This document shows positions 33,873 through 43,736 of a stretch of 64,000 bases of DNA, piece after piece. Every line of letters begins with the position of its first letter. The stretch's first letter is position 1. The stretch is from an uncultured Maribacter sp. (GTDB lineage Bacteria > Bacteroidota > Bacteroidia > Flavobacteriales > Flavobacteriaceae): positions 186,001-250,000 of the forward strand of contig NZ_CANMBB010000003.1 of NCBI RefSeq assembly GCF_947495965.1. Reading direction: 5' to 3'. Under the pieces are notes generated by a model, which ran no database searches, was not told where the DNA came from, and was given only the letters and a program-made list of their open reading frames with translations. Position numbers and translations under genes: made by a program.

Positions 33873-36317
33873 ATGAAAGTTTTAAAATTCGGAGGCACTT
33901 CTGTTGCCAACGCAAAGAATATAGGTTTAGTAAAAAACATTGTTAGCAATAGTAATAACAAAAAAAATATAGTTGTTGTGTCTGCCCTTGGCGGAGTTAC
34001 AGATTTACTTATTAAAGCTGCCAATTTAGCTGCAAAACAAGACGCAACATACAAACAAGTAATTACAGAAATAGAAGAAAGGCATTTAGCTACTGCTAAA
34101 GAACTTATTTCGGTAAAAAACCAAAGTTCCGTTCTAAGCAAAGTAAAAAGTGAACTTAACACATTAGAAACTTTATTAGAAGGCGCTTTTTTAATCGGAG
34201 AAATTACTGCAAAATTATCGGATAAAATAGTAAGTTTTGGAGAGCTACTTTCTTCCTTTATTATTAGTGAATATTTTAAACAAGAAGGTTTAGACGCTAT
34301 TTATAAAGACAGTAGAGAACTTATAAAAACAAACGATTTAAATGGTAATGCTGTTGTAAACTTTAGCCTTACTTATAAAAATGCAAGCACCTTTTTCTCT
34401 AATACAAAACATGCTGTTGTAGTAACCCCTGGCTTTATAGCATCTTCTGAAAATGGAAATTCTACAACCTTAGGTCGTGGAGGGTCTGATTATACTGCTG
34501 CTATTTATGCAGCTGCTGTAAAAGCAGATATTCTAGAAATTTGGACAGATGTTAGCGGTATGTATACTGCGAACCCAAAATTGGTAAAACAAGCAAAGGC
34601 TATTCCTCATATATCTTATGAAGAAGCTATGGAACTTTCTCATTTTGGAGCCAAAGTATTATATCCTCCAACAATACAACCAGTACTTTCAGAAGGTATT
34701 TCTATTTGCATTAAGAATACTTTTGAACCAGAAAATGACGGAACATTAATTACAAAATCTAAAAACGAAAAAGGAAAAACAGTTCGTGGTATTAGTAGTG
34801 TAGAAAATATTGCTTTACTATCTTTAGAAGGCTCTGGAATGGTAGGAATACCAGGTATTTCTAAGCGTTTCTTTGAAGTATTATCGCAAGCAGAAATTAG
34901 TGTAGTTCTAATTACACAAGCTTCTTCAGAACATTCTATCTGTGTAGGTATCTCTGCAGACGACATAGATAAAGCTGTAGAAATTGTAAACGCAGCTTTT
35001 GAATATGAGATAGAACGCGGAAAAATTAACCCTGTAATTCCGGAAAAAGATTTAGCAATTGTTGCGCTTGTAGGAGATAATATGAAAAGCCATCAAGGGT
35101 TAAGTGGTAAAATGTTTAGCACTTTAGGAAAAAACAATGTAAATATTAGAGCCATTGCGCAAGGTGCTTCGGAAAGAAACATATCAACTGTTATTAAAAA
35201 AGACGACGTAAAGAAAGCAATAAACACTTTACACGAGGAGTTTTTTGAAGAAAACGTAAAACAACTTAACCTATTTGTAATGGGTGTTGGTAACGTTGGC
35301 GCAAAATTCTTAACTCAAGTTTCGCAACAAAAGAAATATCTAAAAGAAAATTTAAAATTAAATATTAGAGTAATTGGAATTTCTAATTCCAGAACTATGC
35401 TATTTAATGAGAGTGGAATTGACCTTAGTAAATGGGAAGACTCTCTAGCAAAAGGGGAAAAAGCAGATAAGCAAAAGTTCTTTGAGAAAGTTAATTCTCT
35501 AAATTACAGAAACAGCATTTTTGTAGATAATACAGCTAGTGCAGAAGTTTCCGAAACGTATAATAAATATTTAGGAAACAGTATTTCTGTAGTTACTTGT
35601 AATAAAATTGCGTGTTCTTCTAAATTTGATAATTACCAAGAATTAAAAAGATTAGCAAGAGAGTACAATGCTCCTTTCTTGTTTGAAACTAATGTAGGTG
35701 CAGGTTTACCAATTATAGATACACTTAAGCATTTAATTGCTTCTGGAGATAAAATCTTAAAAATACAAGCGGTACTTTCTGGAAGTTTAAATTTTGTATT
35801 TAATTATTTTAATGATGAAACAACCTTTCATGATATTGTGAAACAAGCTCAGGAAGAGGGATATACAGAGCCGGATCCAAAAATAGATTTAAGTGGGGTT
35901 GATGTAATGCGTAAGATATTAATCTTAGCAAGAGAAAGCGGAAACCAAATTGAGATTGAGGATATTGTTAACAATCCTTTTTTACCTAAAGAAAGTTTAG
36001 ACACAACCAATAACGAAGACTTTTTTGCTTCACTTATTAAACATGAAGATTCTTTCCAAGCTATTTATAAGAAAGCAAAAGACGCGGATAGTAAACTTAA
36101 GTATGTTGCACAATATGAAGATGGAAAAGCTAGTGTAGGTTTACAAGAAATACCAAAAGGTCATGATTTTTACAATCTAGAAGGAAGCGACAATATTGTT
36201 CTTTTCTATACAGAAAGATATCCTAACCAACCTATGATTATAAAAGGAGCTGGCGCTGGTGCAGATGTTACTGCATCTGGTATTTTTGCAGATATTATTA
36301 GAATAGGAAACTTTTAA
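33873..36317 (+). CDS. thrA: Bifunctional aspartate kinase / homoserine dehydrogenase
   Basis: 814-aa fusion catalysing the first and third steps of threonine biosynthesis. Aspartate kinase spans ~1-290 (KFGGTSVANAKN, FGELLSS, TTLGRGGSDYTA), two ACT domains ~300-450 form the likely threonine-sensing part, and homoserine dehydrogenase spans ~460-810 (VMGVGNVGAKFL, NKIACSS, LSGSLNFVFNYF). First structural gene of thrA-thrB-thrC, 76 nt after the leader peptide stop. Confidence 0.97.
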   Translation: MKVLKFGGTSVANAKNIGLVKNIVSNSNNKKNIVVVSALGGVTDLLIKAANLAAKQDATYKQVITEIEERHLATAKELISVKNQSSVLSKVKSELNTLETLLEGAFLIGEITAKLSDKIVSFGELLSSFIISEYFKQEGLDAIYKDSRELIKTNDLNGNAVVNFSLTYKNASTFFSNTKHAVVVTPGFIASSENGNSTTLGRGGSDYTAAIYAAAVKADILEIWTDVSGMYTANPKLVKQAKAIPHISYEEAMELSHFGAKVLYPPTIQPVLSEGISICIKNTFEPENDGTLITKSKNEKGKTVRGISSVENIALLSLEGSGMVGIPGISKRFFEVLSQAEISVVLITQASSEHSICVGISADDIDKAVEIVNAAFEYEIERGKINPVIPEKDLAIVALVGDNMKSHQGLSGKMFSTLGKNNVNIRAIAQGASERNISTVIKKDDVKKAINTLHEEFFEENVKQLNLFVMGVGNVGAKFLTQVSQQKKYLKENLKLNIRVIGISNSRTMLFNESGIDLSKWEDSLAKGEKADKQKFFEKVNSLNYRNSIFVDNTASAEVSETYNKYLGNSISVVTCNKIACSSKFDNYQELKRLAREYNAPFLFETNVGAGLPIIDTLKHLIASGDKILKIQAVLSGSLNFVFNYFNDETTFHDIVKQAQEEGYTEPDPKIDLSGVDVMRKILILARESGNQIEIEDIVNNPFLPKESLDTTNNEDFFASLIKHEDSFQAIYKKAKDADSKLKYVAQYEDGKASVGLQEIPKGHDFYNLEGSDNIVLFYTERYPNQPMIIKGAGAGADVTASGIFADIIRIGNF

Positions 36318-36319
36318 AT

Positions 36320-37243
36320 ATGGAAGAAATAAAAGTCTTTTGCCCTGCTACAATTGCAAATATTTCTTGTGGTTTTGATGTTCTAGGAGTTGCTTTAGAT
36401 TCTGTTGGAGATGAAATGATTGTTCGTAAAACCAAAGAAGCCGGAATACGAATTACAAAACTAGAAGGGCAAAATTTACCCTTAGAAACCAATAAAAATG
36501 TTGCAGGTGTTGCTGGCTTAGCTCTTTTAGAAAAAGCAGAATATACTGGTGGTTTTGAAATAGAAATCTACAAGAAAATTAAAGCTGGTAGCGGTATAGG
36601 AAGTAGCGCAGCAAGTTCTACTGGTGCAGTATGGGCTATGAACCACTTACTTGGAAATCCTTTTTCCCAAACCGAATTGGTAAAATTTGCAATGGAAGGA
36701 GAACGTTTAGCTAGTGGTGTTGCACATGCAGATAATGTTGCTCCAGCCCTATTTGGCGCTTTTACTTTAGTGCGTAGTTATACGCCTTTAGATATTGTTC
36801 CTATAAAGAATCCGTCAGAGCTTTATGCAACTGTTATACATCCCCAGATTGAAGTAAAAACATCGGACTCTAGAAAAATTTTAAAAACTACTATTTCTCT
36901 AGAAAATGGCATAAAACAATGGGGTAATGTTGGCGGATTAATTGCTGGTTTATTTATGGAGGATTATGATTTAATAGGCCGTTCCCTAGAGGACCATATC
37001 ATAGAACCTATACGCTCTATCTTAATACCTGGTTTCGATTCTATTAAAGAAGAAACCATTAAAGCTGGTGCTTTAGGATGTGGTATATCTGGTTCTGGGC
37101 CTTCTATATTTACGTTTAGTAAAGGAGAAGAAACCGCACAAAAAGTTGCTGAAGCAATGAAAAAAGTATACAAAAATATTGGTATTGATTTTGACATACA
37201 TGTATCCAAAATTAATACCCAAGGGATAAAAATAATAAATTAA
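36320..37243 (+). CDS. thrB: Homoserine kinase
   Basis: 307-aa GHMP kinase making O-phosphohomoserine. The ATP loop is KAGSGIGSSAASSTGA near residue 92; the N-terminus VFCPATIANISCGFDVLG and the C-terminal GCGISGSGPSIFTF are family signatures. It starts 2 nt after thrA and is followed 3 nt later by thrC. Confidence 0.97.
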   Translation: MEEIKVFCPATIANISCGFDVLGVALDSVGDEMIVRKTKEAGIRITKLEGQNLPLETNKNVAGVAGLALLEKAEYTGGFEIEIYKKIKAGSGIGSSAASSTGAVWAMNHLLGNPFSQTELVKFAMEGERLASGVAHADNVAPALFGAFTLVRSYTPLDIVPIKNPSELYATVIHPQIEVKTSDSRKILKTTISLENGIKQWGNVGGLIAGLFMEDYDLIGRSLEDHIIEPIRSILIPGFDSIKEETIKAGALGCGISGSGPSIFTFSKGEETAQKVAEAMKKVYKNIGIDFDIHVSKINTQGIKIIN

Positions 37244-37246
37244 AGA

Positions 37247-38539
37247 ATGAACTTTTACAGCCTAAATAAACAAGCTCCAAATGTATCTTTCAAAGACGCG
37301 GTTATTAAAGGTATTGCGCCAGATAAAGGACTATACTTTCCTGAGAGTATAACGCCATTACCCGCTTCATTCTTTGAAAATATAGAATCCTTATCTAATA
37401 CGGAAATTGCCTTTAAAGCCATAAAACAATTTGTTTCTTCAGAAATTCCAGAAGATAGATTAAAAGGAATATTAGATACCGTTTTAGATTTTAATTTTCC
37501 TGTGGTAGAATTAAATGAAGATACTGCAACTTTAGAATTGTTTCATGGCCCTACTATGGCTTTTAAAGATGTAGGGGCAAGATTTATGGCTAACTGTTTG
37601 GGCTATTTTTCTGAAGGAGAAGATAATGAAGTTACTGTTTTAGTTGCTACTTCAGGAGATACTGGAGGCGCTGTAGCTAATGGTTTCTTAGGTGTTAAAG
37701 GTGTAAAAGTTGTAATATTATATCCTAGTGGAAAAGTAAGCGATATTCAAGAAAGACAATTAACCACTTTAGGGCAAAACATTTCTGCCTTAGAAGTAGA
37801 TGGCACTTTTGATGATTGCCAAGCAATGGTTAAAAATGCTTTCTTAGATAGCGAGTTATTAGATAAAATGCAGTTAACCTCCGCAAACTCTATAAACGTT
37901 GCACGTTGGTTACCTCAATTATTTTATTTCTTATTTGCTTACAAAGAAGCTAAATCCAAGGGAAAAGAAATTGTATTTTCTGTTCCTAGTGGAAACTTTG
38001 GAAATATTTGTGCTGGTTTAGTGGCACAACGTTTAGGCATGCCGGTAAAACAATTTGTTGCAGCTACTAATGTTAATGATACCGTTCCTGAGTTTATGAG
38101 AACACAAGAATATTCTCCTAAACCTTCTACAGCAACAATATCTAATGCCATGGATGTTGGTGACCCTAGTAATTTTATTAGAATTCGTCATTTATTTAAA
38201 GACAATTTTCAAGATTTAGCTAAAAACCTTTCTTCTTATTCTTTTACAGATGAAGAAACCAAAAAAGCTATGGTAGCCATTTATAAAGATTCTGAATATA
38301 CTGCGGACCCTCATGGAGCTGTAGGTTATTTAGGTTTAAAGAAATACCAAAAAGAAAATCCTAATACTTTTGGTATTTTCTTAGAGACTGCTCATCCTGT
38401 AAAGTTTTTAGATATTGTGGAAGAAACCATGGATGTTAAAATTCCTATCCCTTCGCAAATCTTGAAAGTCATGGATAAAGAAAAAGTTTCTCATAAAATA
38501 GGAACTTACGAAGAACTAAAAAGCTACTTATTACAATAG
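37247..38539 (+). CDS. thrC: Threonine synthase
   Basis: 430-aa PLP enzyme converting O-phosphohomoserine to threonine. The PLP lysine is in HGPTMAFKDVGARF near residue 107, and the phosphate-binding loop in VATSGDTGGAVANG. The N-terminal fold (FYSLNKQAPNVSFKDAV) is that of the type lacking SAM activation. It closes the thr operon. No strong intrinsic terminator is visible after it. Confidence 0.97.
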   Translation: MNFYSLNKQAPNVSFKDAVIKGIAPDKGLYFPESITPLPASFFENIESLSNTEIAFKAIKQFVSSEIPEDRLKGILDTVLDFNFPVVELNEDTATLELFHGPTMAFKDVGARFMANCLGYFSEGEDNEVTVLVATSGDTGGAVANGFLGVKGVKVVILYPSGKVSDIQERQLTTLGQNISALEVDGTFDDCQAMVKNAFLDSELLDKMQLTSANSINVARWLPQLFYFLFAYKEAKSKGKEIVFSVPSGNFGNICAGLVAQRLGMPVKQFVAATNVNDTVPEFMRTQEYSPKPSTATISNAMDVGDPSNFIRIRHLFKDNFQDLAKNLSSYSFTDEETKKAMVAIYKDSEYTADPHGAVGYLGLKKYQKENPNTFGIFLETAHPVKFLDIVEETMDVKIPIPSQILKVMDKEKVSHKIGTYEELKSYLLQ

Positions 38540-38603
38540 TATTTTTGTTATTACATTTTTATTAAAAAATTCAGTCGAAATAAGCGTATCCATAAATTTT
38601 CGA

Positions 38604-38611
38604 TAAATTTG
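38604..38611 (+). promoter_or_regulatory. -7 box upstream of gcvT
   Basis: TAAATTTG matches TAnnTTTG, about 21 nt before the ATG at 38633. No TTTG is seen at the -33 distance. Confidence 0.4.
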
Positions 38612-38632
38612 CGCGACTAAATTTATGAAATA

Positions 38633-39718
38633 ATGAAAAATACTGCATTAACTACTATTCACGAATCTCTAGGAGCAAAAATGGTTCCTTTTGCTGGATA
38701 TAATATGCCCGTTTCTTATGAAGGGGTAAACATAGAACACGAAACCGTTCGCAAGGCTGTTGGCGTTTTTGATGTTTCACATATGGGAGAGTTTTTAATT
38801 TCAGGCCCAAATGCATTAGCCTTAATACAGAAAGTAACTTCTAATGATGCATCCAAACTTTCTGTTGGAAAAGCACAATATAGCTGCTTACCTAATGAAA
38901 CTGGTGGTATTGTAGACGACTTAATTGTTTATCAAATAAAAGAGGAACAATACTTACTTGTTGTTAATGCTTCTAATATTGATAAAGATTGGAGCCATAT
39001 TACTAAATACAACAAAGAATTTAATGCAGATATGCGCAATATCTCGGAAGGGTATTCTTTACTAGCTATACAAGGCCCAAAAGCGGTAGAAGCTATGCAA
39101 AGCTTAACCAGTATAGATTTATCTGAAATTAAATTTTATAATTTTAAAGTTGCAGATTTTGCAGGTATAGAACATGTAATTATATCTGCCACAGGATATA
39201 CTGGATCTGGAGGATTTGAAATTTATTGCAAAAATGACGAGGTAAAAAAAGTTTGGGATAACGTTTTTGAAGCTGGCGCTACATTTGGTATTAAACCAAT
39301 AGGATTAGCCGCAAGAGATACTTTACGTTTAGAAATGGGCTATTGTCTTTATGGCAATGACATCAATGACACTACTTCTCCTTTTGAAGCTGGACTTGGT
39401 TGGATTACAAAATTCACTAAAGATTTTGTAAATAGCGAAGCTCTTTCGGAAGAAAAAAAACATGGATTAAAAAGAAAATTAGTAGCCTTTGCGCTAGATG
39501 AAAGAGGTATTCCTAGACAAGATTATGATATTGTAGACCACCAAGGAAACAAAATAGGAATTGTTACTTCTGGCACCATGTCTCCTTCATTAGGAAAAGG
39601 AATAGGCTTAGGATACGTACCAAAAGTATTCTCAGAAATTGGTTCTAAAATAAACATACAAGTACGTAAAAAAGCAATACCAGCAACCGTAGTTAAGCTA
39701 CCTTTTTACAAAGGATAA
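38633..39718 (+). CDS. gcvT: Glycine cleavage system T protein (aminomethyltransferase)
   Basis: 361 aa; transfers the aminomethyl carbon of glycine to tetrahydrofolate. Family landmarks are [40 protein letters not shown] (folate site) and [20 protein letters not shown]. gcvP and gcvH are not in the window. The stop overlaps the ATG of the glutaminase gene (TAATG). Confidence 0.96.
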   Translation: MKNTALTTIHESLGAKMVPFAGYNMPVSYEGVNIEHETVRKAVGVFDVSHMGEFLISGPNALALIQKVTSNDASKLSVGKAQYSCLPNETGGIVDDLIVYQIKEEQYLLVVNASNIDKDWSHITKYNKEFNADMRNISEGYSLLAIQGPKAVEAMQSLTSIDLSEIKFYNFKVADFAGIEHVIISATGYTGSGGFEIYCKNDEVKKVWDNVFEAGATFGIKPIGLAARDTLRLEMGYCLYGNDINDTTSPFEAGLGWITKFTKDFVNSEALSEEKKHGLKRKLVAFALDERGIPRQDYDIVDHQGNKIGIVTSGTMSPSLGKGIGLGYVPKVFSEIGSKINIQVRKKAIPATVVKLPFYKG

Positions 39719-40632
39719 TGATTGCATACCAAAATATAATAGATAAAATTGTAATAGACTCTAAAAACGTTTTAAATAAAGGTGTTGTGGCGTCTTACAT
39801 CCCAGAACTTGCAACTATTAATTTAAATAAATTTGGAATTCATATTCTTGATGCTAAAAATAACAGCTATAGTTCTGGAGATGCCTTAGAAGGCTTCTCT
39901 ATACAAAGTATCTCTAAAGTATTAACACTAGCACTATCTTTTGCTTTAATAGGAGATGATTTATGGAAACGAGTAGATGTAGAACCTTCTGGCGATCCTT
40001 TTAATCATTTATCTCTTCTAGAATTAGAAAATGGCATTCCAAGAAACCCATTTATAAATGCTGGAGCAATTGTAATTGCAGATATATTGGTTTCTCATTT
40101 AGAAAACCCGAAAGAAGATTTTTTAAATTTCATACGAGAATTAACTAACGATTCCTCCATTCACTACAATGAAAAAGTAGCTTTATCTGAAAAGAATACT
40201 GGATTTAAAAACTATGCAGCTGCCAACTTATTAAAGTCCTATGGAAACTTAGATAATGACACGGAAACTGTATTAGATTTTTATTTTCACCAATGCTCCA
40301 TAGAAATGAATTGCAAACAACTTGCTGATGCTTTTTATATTTTTATGAATCACGGTACATGCCAAAGAGGGAAAAATTACTTAAACATTAATCAAGTAAA
40401 ACGTATAAATGCCCTAATGCTAACTTGTGGTTTTTATGACGAAGCAGGGGAATTTGCTTTTGAGGTAGGTCTTCCTGGAAAAAGTGGTGTTGGTGGCGGT
40501 ATAGTAGCCTTACTACCCAATACATATTGTGTAGTAACTTGGTCTCCTGGTTTAAACAAAAAAGGAAATTCCAAATTAGGCATGGCTGCCTTAGAAGAAT
40601 TAACAACTAGAACAGGGTACTCAATTTTTTAA
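39718..40632 (+). CDS. glsA: Glutaminase
   Basis: 304-aa glutaminase A of the serine-dependent beta-lactamase-like fold, converting glutamine to glutamate and ammonia. The catalytic Ser-x-x-Lys is in FSIQSISKVLTLALS near residue 62; NPFINAGAIV and VGLPGKSGVGGGI are family blocks. Translationally coupled to gcvT by a one-base overlap. Confidence 0.95.
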   Translation: MIAYQNIIDKIVIDSKNVLNKGVVASYIPELATINLNKFGIHILDAKNNSYSSGDALEGFSIQSISKVLTLALSFALIGDDLWKRVDVEPSGDPFNHLSLLELENGIPRNPFINAGAIVIADILVSHLENPKEDFLNFIRELTNDSSIHYNEKVALSEKNTGFKNYAAANLLKSYGNLDNDTETVLDFYFHQCSIEMNCKQLADAFYIFMNHGTCQRGKNYLNINQVKRINALMLTCGFYDEAGEFAFEVGLPGKSGVGGGIVALLPNTYCVVTWSPGLNKKGNSKLGMAALEELTTRTGYSIF

Positions 40633-40634
40633 AA

Positions 40635-41456
40635 TTGGAAGTAAAAAAAATTTTAATAATAGGCGGGAGTGGCTTTATAGGTAATGCTATTTATAAAGAG
40701 CTATACCCCTATTTTAATACCTACGGTACTTATAATTCTGCCAGAAGGTCTTTTGAAAAAAATCAACAATTTTTTAAATACAATATGGAAGAGGATGATA
40801 TATACACCATCCTTGAAAATATAAAACCGCAAATAATTATTTCTGCCATTAGAGGTAATTTTGCATCGCAGATTCAAGCGCATCATCATATAGTAGAATA
40901 TGTTGAAGAGCATAACTGTAGACTTCTATTTATATCCTCTGCCAACGTTTTTGATGCGTATAGCAAATATCCATCCTATGAAAATGATAAAACGTTATCA
41001 GAAAGTATTTATGGCCGTTTAAAAATCAGGATTGAAAACATGCTCTTAAGACTGCCAAAAGAAAAAATGGCAATATTAAGAGTTCCTATGGTTTTTGGAA
41101 ACACGTCTACAAGAATAAAAGATTTTAAAACGTATATTCTAAATAATGTACCCATTGATGTTTTTCCTAACCTTATAATTAATGTTACTAATGATGATAA
41201 GCTAACACAACAAATTCATTATTTAATTAATAGAAATAAAAGTGGAATTTATCATTTAGGCTCTAAAGATTTAGTACACCATGAAGATTTCATAAAAGAA
41301 ATAATAGAACGTATTGGTACTTTTAACCCCATTTATAAACGAAATTTTACAACTAATAACGAACGTTATTTAGCCGTTTTACCAAAATCTAACAAACTAC
41401 CAAAGAACTTACAGTATACTTATCAAGAAATAATAGACCATCATATTATTACCTAA
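40635..41456 (+). CDS. NAD-dependent epimerase/dehydratase-like (RmlD-type reductase)
   Basis: 273-aa extended SDR with the N-terminal GGSGFIGNAIYKEL dinucleotide loop and an SSANVFD segment followed by YGRLK (Tyr-x3-Lys) near residue 130. It resembles dTDP-4-dehydrorhamnose reductases or other sugar-nucleotide reductases, but the product is unknown. TTG start at 40635, 2 nt after the glutaminase stop; no better ATG precedes the fold. Confidence 0.82.
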   Translation: MEVKKILIIGGSGFIGNAIYKELYPYFNTYGTYNSARRSFEKNQQFFKYNMEEDDIYTILENIKPQIIISAIRGNFASQIQAHHHIVEYVEEHNCRLLFISSANVFDAYSKYPSYENDKTLSESIYGRLKIRIENMLLRLPKEKMAILRVPMVFGNTSTRIKDFKTYILNNVPIDVFPNLIINVTNDDKLTQQIHYLINRNKSGIYHLGSKDLVHHEDFIKEIIERIGTFNPIYKRNFTTNNERYLAVLPKSNKLPKNLQYTYQEIIDHHIIT

Positions 41457-41475
41457 CTTTATAAAAAATAAAAAA

Positions 41476-41763
41476 ATGCAAAAACTAACCAATACTCAAA
41501 TAGAAGAGAATTTAAAAAAATTAGATGGCTGGGAATATATAAACGGAGCTATAGAAACAACTTTTGAATTTAAAGATTTTAAAGATGCTTTTTCGGTAAT
41601 GACTAGAATAGCTTTTGAGTGCGAAAAGCAAAATCATCATCCAGATTGGTCAAATGTATACAACAAACTTAATATTCGTTTAAATACGCACGATGCTAAT
41701 GGTATTACAGATAACGATATTACACTTGCGCATACCATAGAAGAAATAATTACTAGCGAATAA
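41476..41763 (+). CDS. 4a-hydroxytetrahydrobiopterin dehydratase (pterin-4a-carbinolamine dehydratase)
   Basis: 95 aa; dehydrates 4a-hydroxytetrahydropterin formed by aromatic amino acid hydroxylases. The active-site EKQNHHPDWSNVYNKLNI and the closing THDANGITDND are clear. Last of a tight run gcvT-glsA-epimerase-PCD. No aromatic hydroxylase is in the window. Confidence 0.94.
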   Translation: MQKLTNTQIEENLKKLDGWEYINGAIETTFEFKDFKDAFSVMTRIAFECEKQNHHPDWSNVYNKLNIRLNTHDANGITDNDITLAHTIEEIITSE

Positions 41764-41780
41764 ACCTGCAGCCTCTTGCA

Positions 41781-41811
41781 CTTGCTACAGCAATAAAATT
41801 TATTAAATTTG
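41781..41811 (+). promoter_or_regulatory. Promoter of the YebC-family gene
   Basis: CTTG (41781-41784), 19 nt, TAAATTTG (41804-41811): a 3-of-4 -33 and exact -7. The ATG is 26 nt downstream. Confidence 0.6.
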
Positions 41812-41837
41812 TAATTATACCTTAAAAAAATATAACC

Positions 41838-42548
41838 ATGGGAAGAGCTTTTGAGTTTAGAAAAGCACGTAAAATGAAAAGATGGTCTGCTATGTCCAAA
41901 GCCTTTACACGTATTGGCAAAGATATTGTAATGGCTGTAAAAGAAGGAGGGCCAGACCCAGACTCAAACGCAAAACTAAGAGCAGTTATACAGAATGCAA
42001 AATCTGTAAACATGCCTAAAGATAATGTAGAACGCGCTATTAAAAGAGCAAGTGATAAAAGTCTTGGTGATTTTAAGGTGGTTTTGTTTGAAGGATATGC
42101 TCCTCATGGAATTGCAATACTAGTAGAAACTGCAACAGATAATAATACCAGAACAGTAGCTAATGTTCGTAGCTATTTTAACAAGTGTAATGGTAATATG
42201 GGAACTTCTGGTTCTGTAGAATTTATGTTTGACCACACCTGTAATTTTAGAATTCCTGCTGAAGGAATAGACCCAGAAGAATTAGAACTAGAATTAATAG
42301 ATTTTGGCGCGGAAGAAGTTTTTGTGGATGATGACGGAATTCTAATTTACGCTCCTTTTGAAAGTTTTGGTTCTATCCAAAAAGAATTAGAATCTAGAGA
42401 AATTGAAATTTTGTCCTCTGGTTTTGAACGTATTCCGCAAGTAACTAAAAAACTTACGGAGGAACAAGCCGCAGATGTTGAAAAGCTATTAGAAAAAATA
42501 GAAGAAGATGATGATGTACAGAATGTATATCATACCATGGAAGAATAA
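41838..42548 (+). CDS. YebC/PmpR-family DNA-binding or translation factor
   Basis: 236 aa of the TACO1/YebC family. N-terminus MGRAFEFRKARKMKRWSAMSK is the Bacteroidota form; the core PDSNAKLRAVIQNAK and MPKDNVERAIKRA are diagnostic. Members are described as transcriptional regulators and, more recently, as relieving ribosome stalling at proline runs. The local role is unknown. Confidence 0.94.
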   Translation: MGRAFEFRKARKMKRWSAMSKAFTRIGKDIVMAVKEGGPDPDSNAKLRAVIQNAKSVNMPKDNVERAIKRASDKSLGDFKVVLFEGYAPHGIAILVETATDNNTRTVANVRSYFNKCNGNMGTSGSVEFMFDHTCNFRIPAEGIDPEELELELIDFGAEEVFVDDDGILIYAPFESFGSIQKELESREIEILSSGFERIPQVTKKLTEEQAADVEKLLEKIEEDDDVQNVYHTMEE

Positions 42549-42653
42549 ACTACCAATTAAAAAACCACGAAACATTAACTCGCGATATTAGAGTAAAAAC
42601 GAGTTTACTGTTAACTCTTCATAAATTATACGACTTAATCCTAAATTAACATT

Positions 42654-43157
42654 ATGGTTAAGTCGTTTTTTTTACCTGCAATTCTATTTTTCGCTATTAC
42701 TTTTAAGGCCTATTCTCAGGATATGAGTCCAGAAAAGTTAGAAGACATAATTACTAAAATTGCAGATACCACCAACTTAAAAGGTAACTCTATACAGTTT
42801 ATATACAACCGTACTATGCTCGTATGTGTTTACGATGAAAACGCCAACCGAATGCGAATTATTTCTCCTATTATAGAATTTAAAAAATTAGAAGAAGAAC
42901 AAATACTAAACTCCTTAGTAGCCAATTTTCATTCTGCTTTAGACGTAAAATACGCCCTTAGTGATGAAATAATTTGGTCCGTTTTTATTCACCCATTAAA
43001 AGAGCTCACAGCGCATCAAGTAGAAGATGCAATAAAACAAGTATACAATGCCAATATTACTTTTGGCTCTACCTATTCTAGCACCAATCTAGTTTTTCCT
43101 GGCAACACTAAAAAAGAAGAGAAAACACCAGAAAAAAAATTAATTGAACGGTTTTAA
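42654..43157 (+). CDS. Secreted protein of unknown function
   Basis: 167 aa with a signal peptide ending KAYSQ and a mixed alpha/beta domain (MRIISPIIEFKKLEEEQILNSL) followed by a lysine/glutamate-rich tail. No family recognised. Its stop overlaps the stop of the convergent acyltransferase gene within a TTAA palindrome. Confidence 0.7.
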   Translation: MVKSFFLPAILFFAITFKAYSQDMSPEKLEDIITKIADTTNLKGNSIQFIYNRTMLVCVYDENANRMRIISPIIEFKKLEEEQILNSLVANFHSALDVKYALSDEIIWSVFIHPLKELTAHQVEDAIKQVYNANITFGSTYSSTNLVFPGNTKKEEKTPEKKLIERF

Positions 43158-43693
43158 TAGCTATATTTCTCTACCATCCCCTTAACTCCTTTAAAAAATA
43201 ATTCATAAGATTTAAAGTCTTCTTCTTTATTTCCTGTTGGTGTATATGGTTTAGATATTTTTACTTGTTTTTTTCCAAAATCAAAAGCAACTAATACTAT
43301 TGGAACTTTTGCTTCTATTGCTATATAGTAAAATCCTGTTTTCCATTCTGTTACTTTTTTACGTGTACCTTCTGGAGCTAAGGTTAATCTAAACTTTTTT
43401 CGAGTTTTAAATACCTCAGCAGTGGCATTCACCATATTATTATTTTTACTCCTATCTACTGGAGCACCACCGGTCCATCTAAAAAACCATCCAAAAGGAG
43501 ATTTAAACAAGCTTTTTTTTCCTACATAATTAATCTCTTCATTCCAAACTTTTCTAATAAGGAGTCCAAGAAAAAAATCTACCCAACTGGTATGCGGCAC
43601 CACCGCAATAACACACTTATTTACTTGAGGGAAATCTCCAACAGTTTTCCACCCTAAAAGTTTAAAGTAAATAAATTTTGCAATTTTGTGCAT
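43154..43693 (-). CDS. 1-acylglycerol-3-phosphate acyltransferase-like protein
   Basis: 179 aa, PlsC/LPLAT family. The HTSWVDFFLGLL block is the HX4D acyl-transfer motif near residue 35, and APEGTRKKVTEWKTGFYYIA is the acceptor-phosphate motif. Shorter than PlsC proper (about 240 aa) and with a WFFRWTGGAPVDRSKNNN insert typical of Bacteroidota lysophospholipid acyltransferase-like proteins. Start ATG at 43693. Lipid or lipopolysaccharide acylation is plausible given the kds/kdn neighbours. Confidence 0.88.
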   Translation of the reverse strand: MHKIAKFIYFKLLGWKTVGDFPQVNKCVIAVVPHTSWVDFFLGLLIRKVWNEEINYVGKKSLFKSPFGWFFRWTGGAPVDRSKNNNMVNATAEVFKTRKKFRLTLAPEGTRKKVTEWKTGFYYIAIEAKVPIVLVAFDFGKKQVKISKPYTPTGNKEEDFKSYELFFKGVKGMVEKYSY

Positions 43694-43736
43694 CAAAAAA
43701 ATTAGAATTGTTTTGTCTTAATAAACCTATAAACCC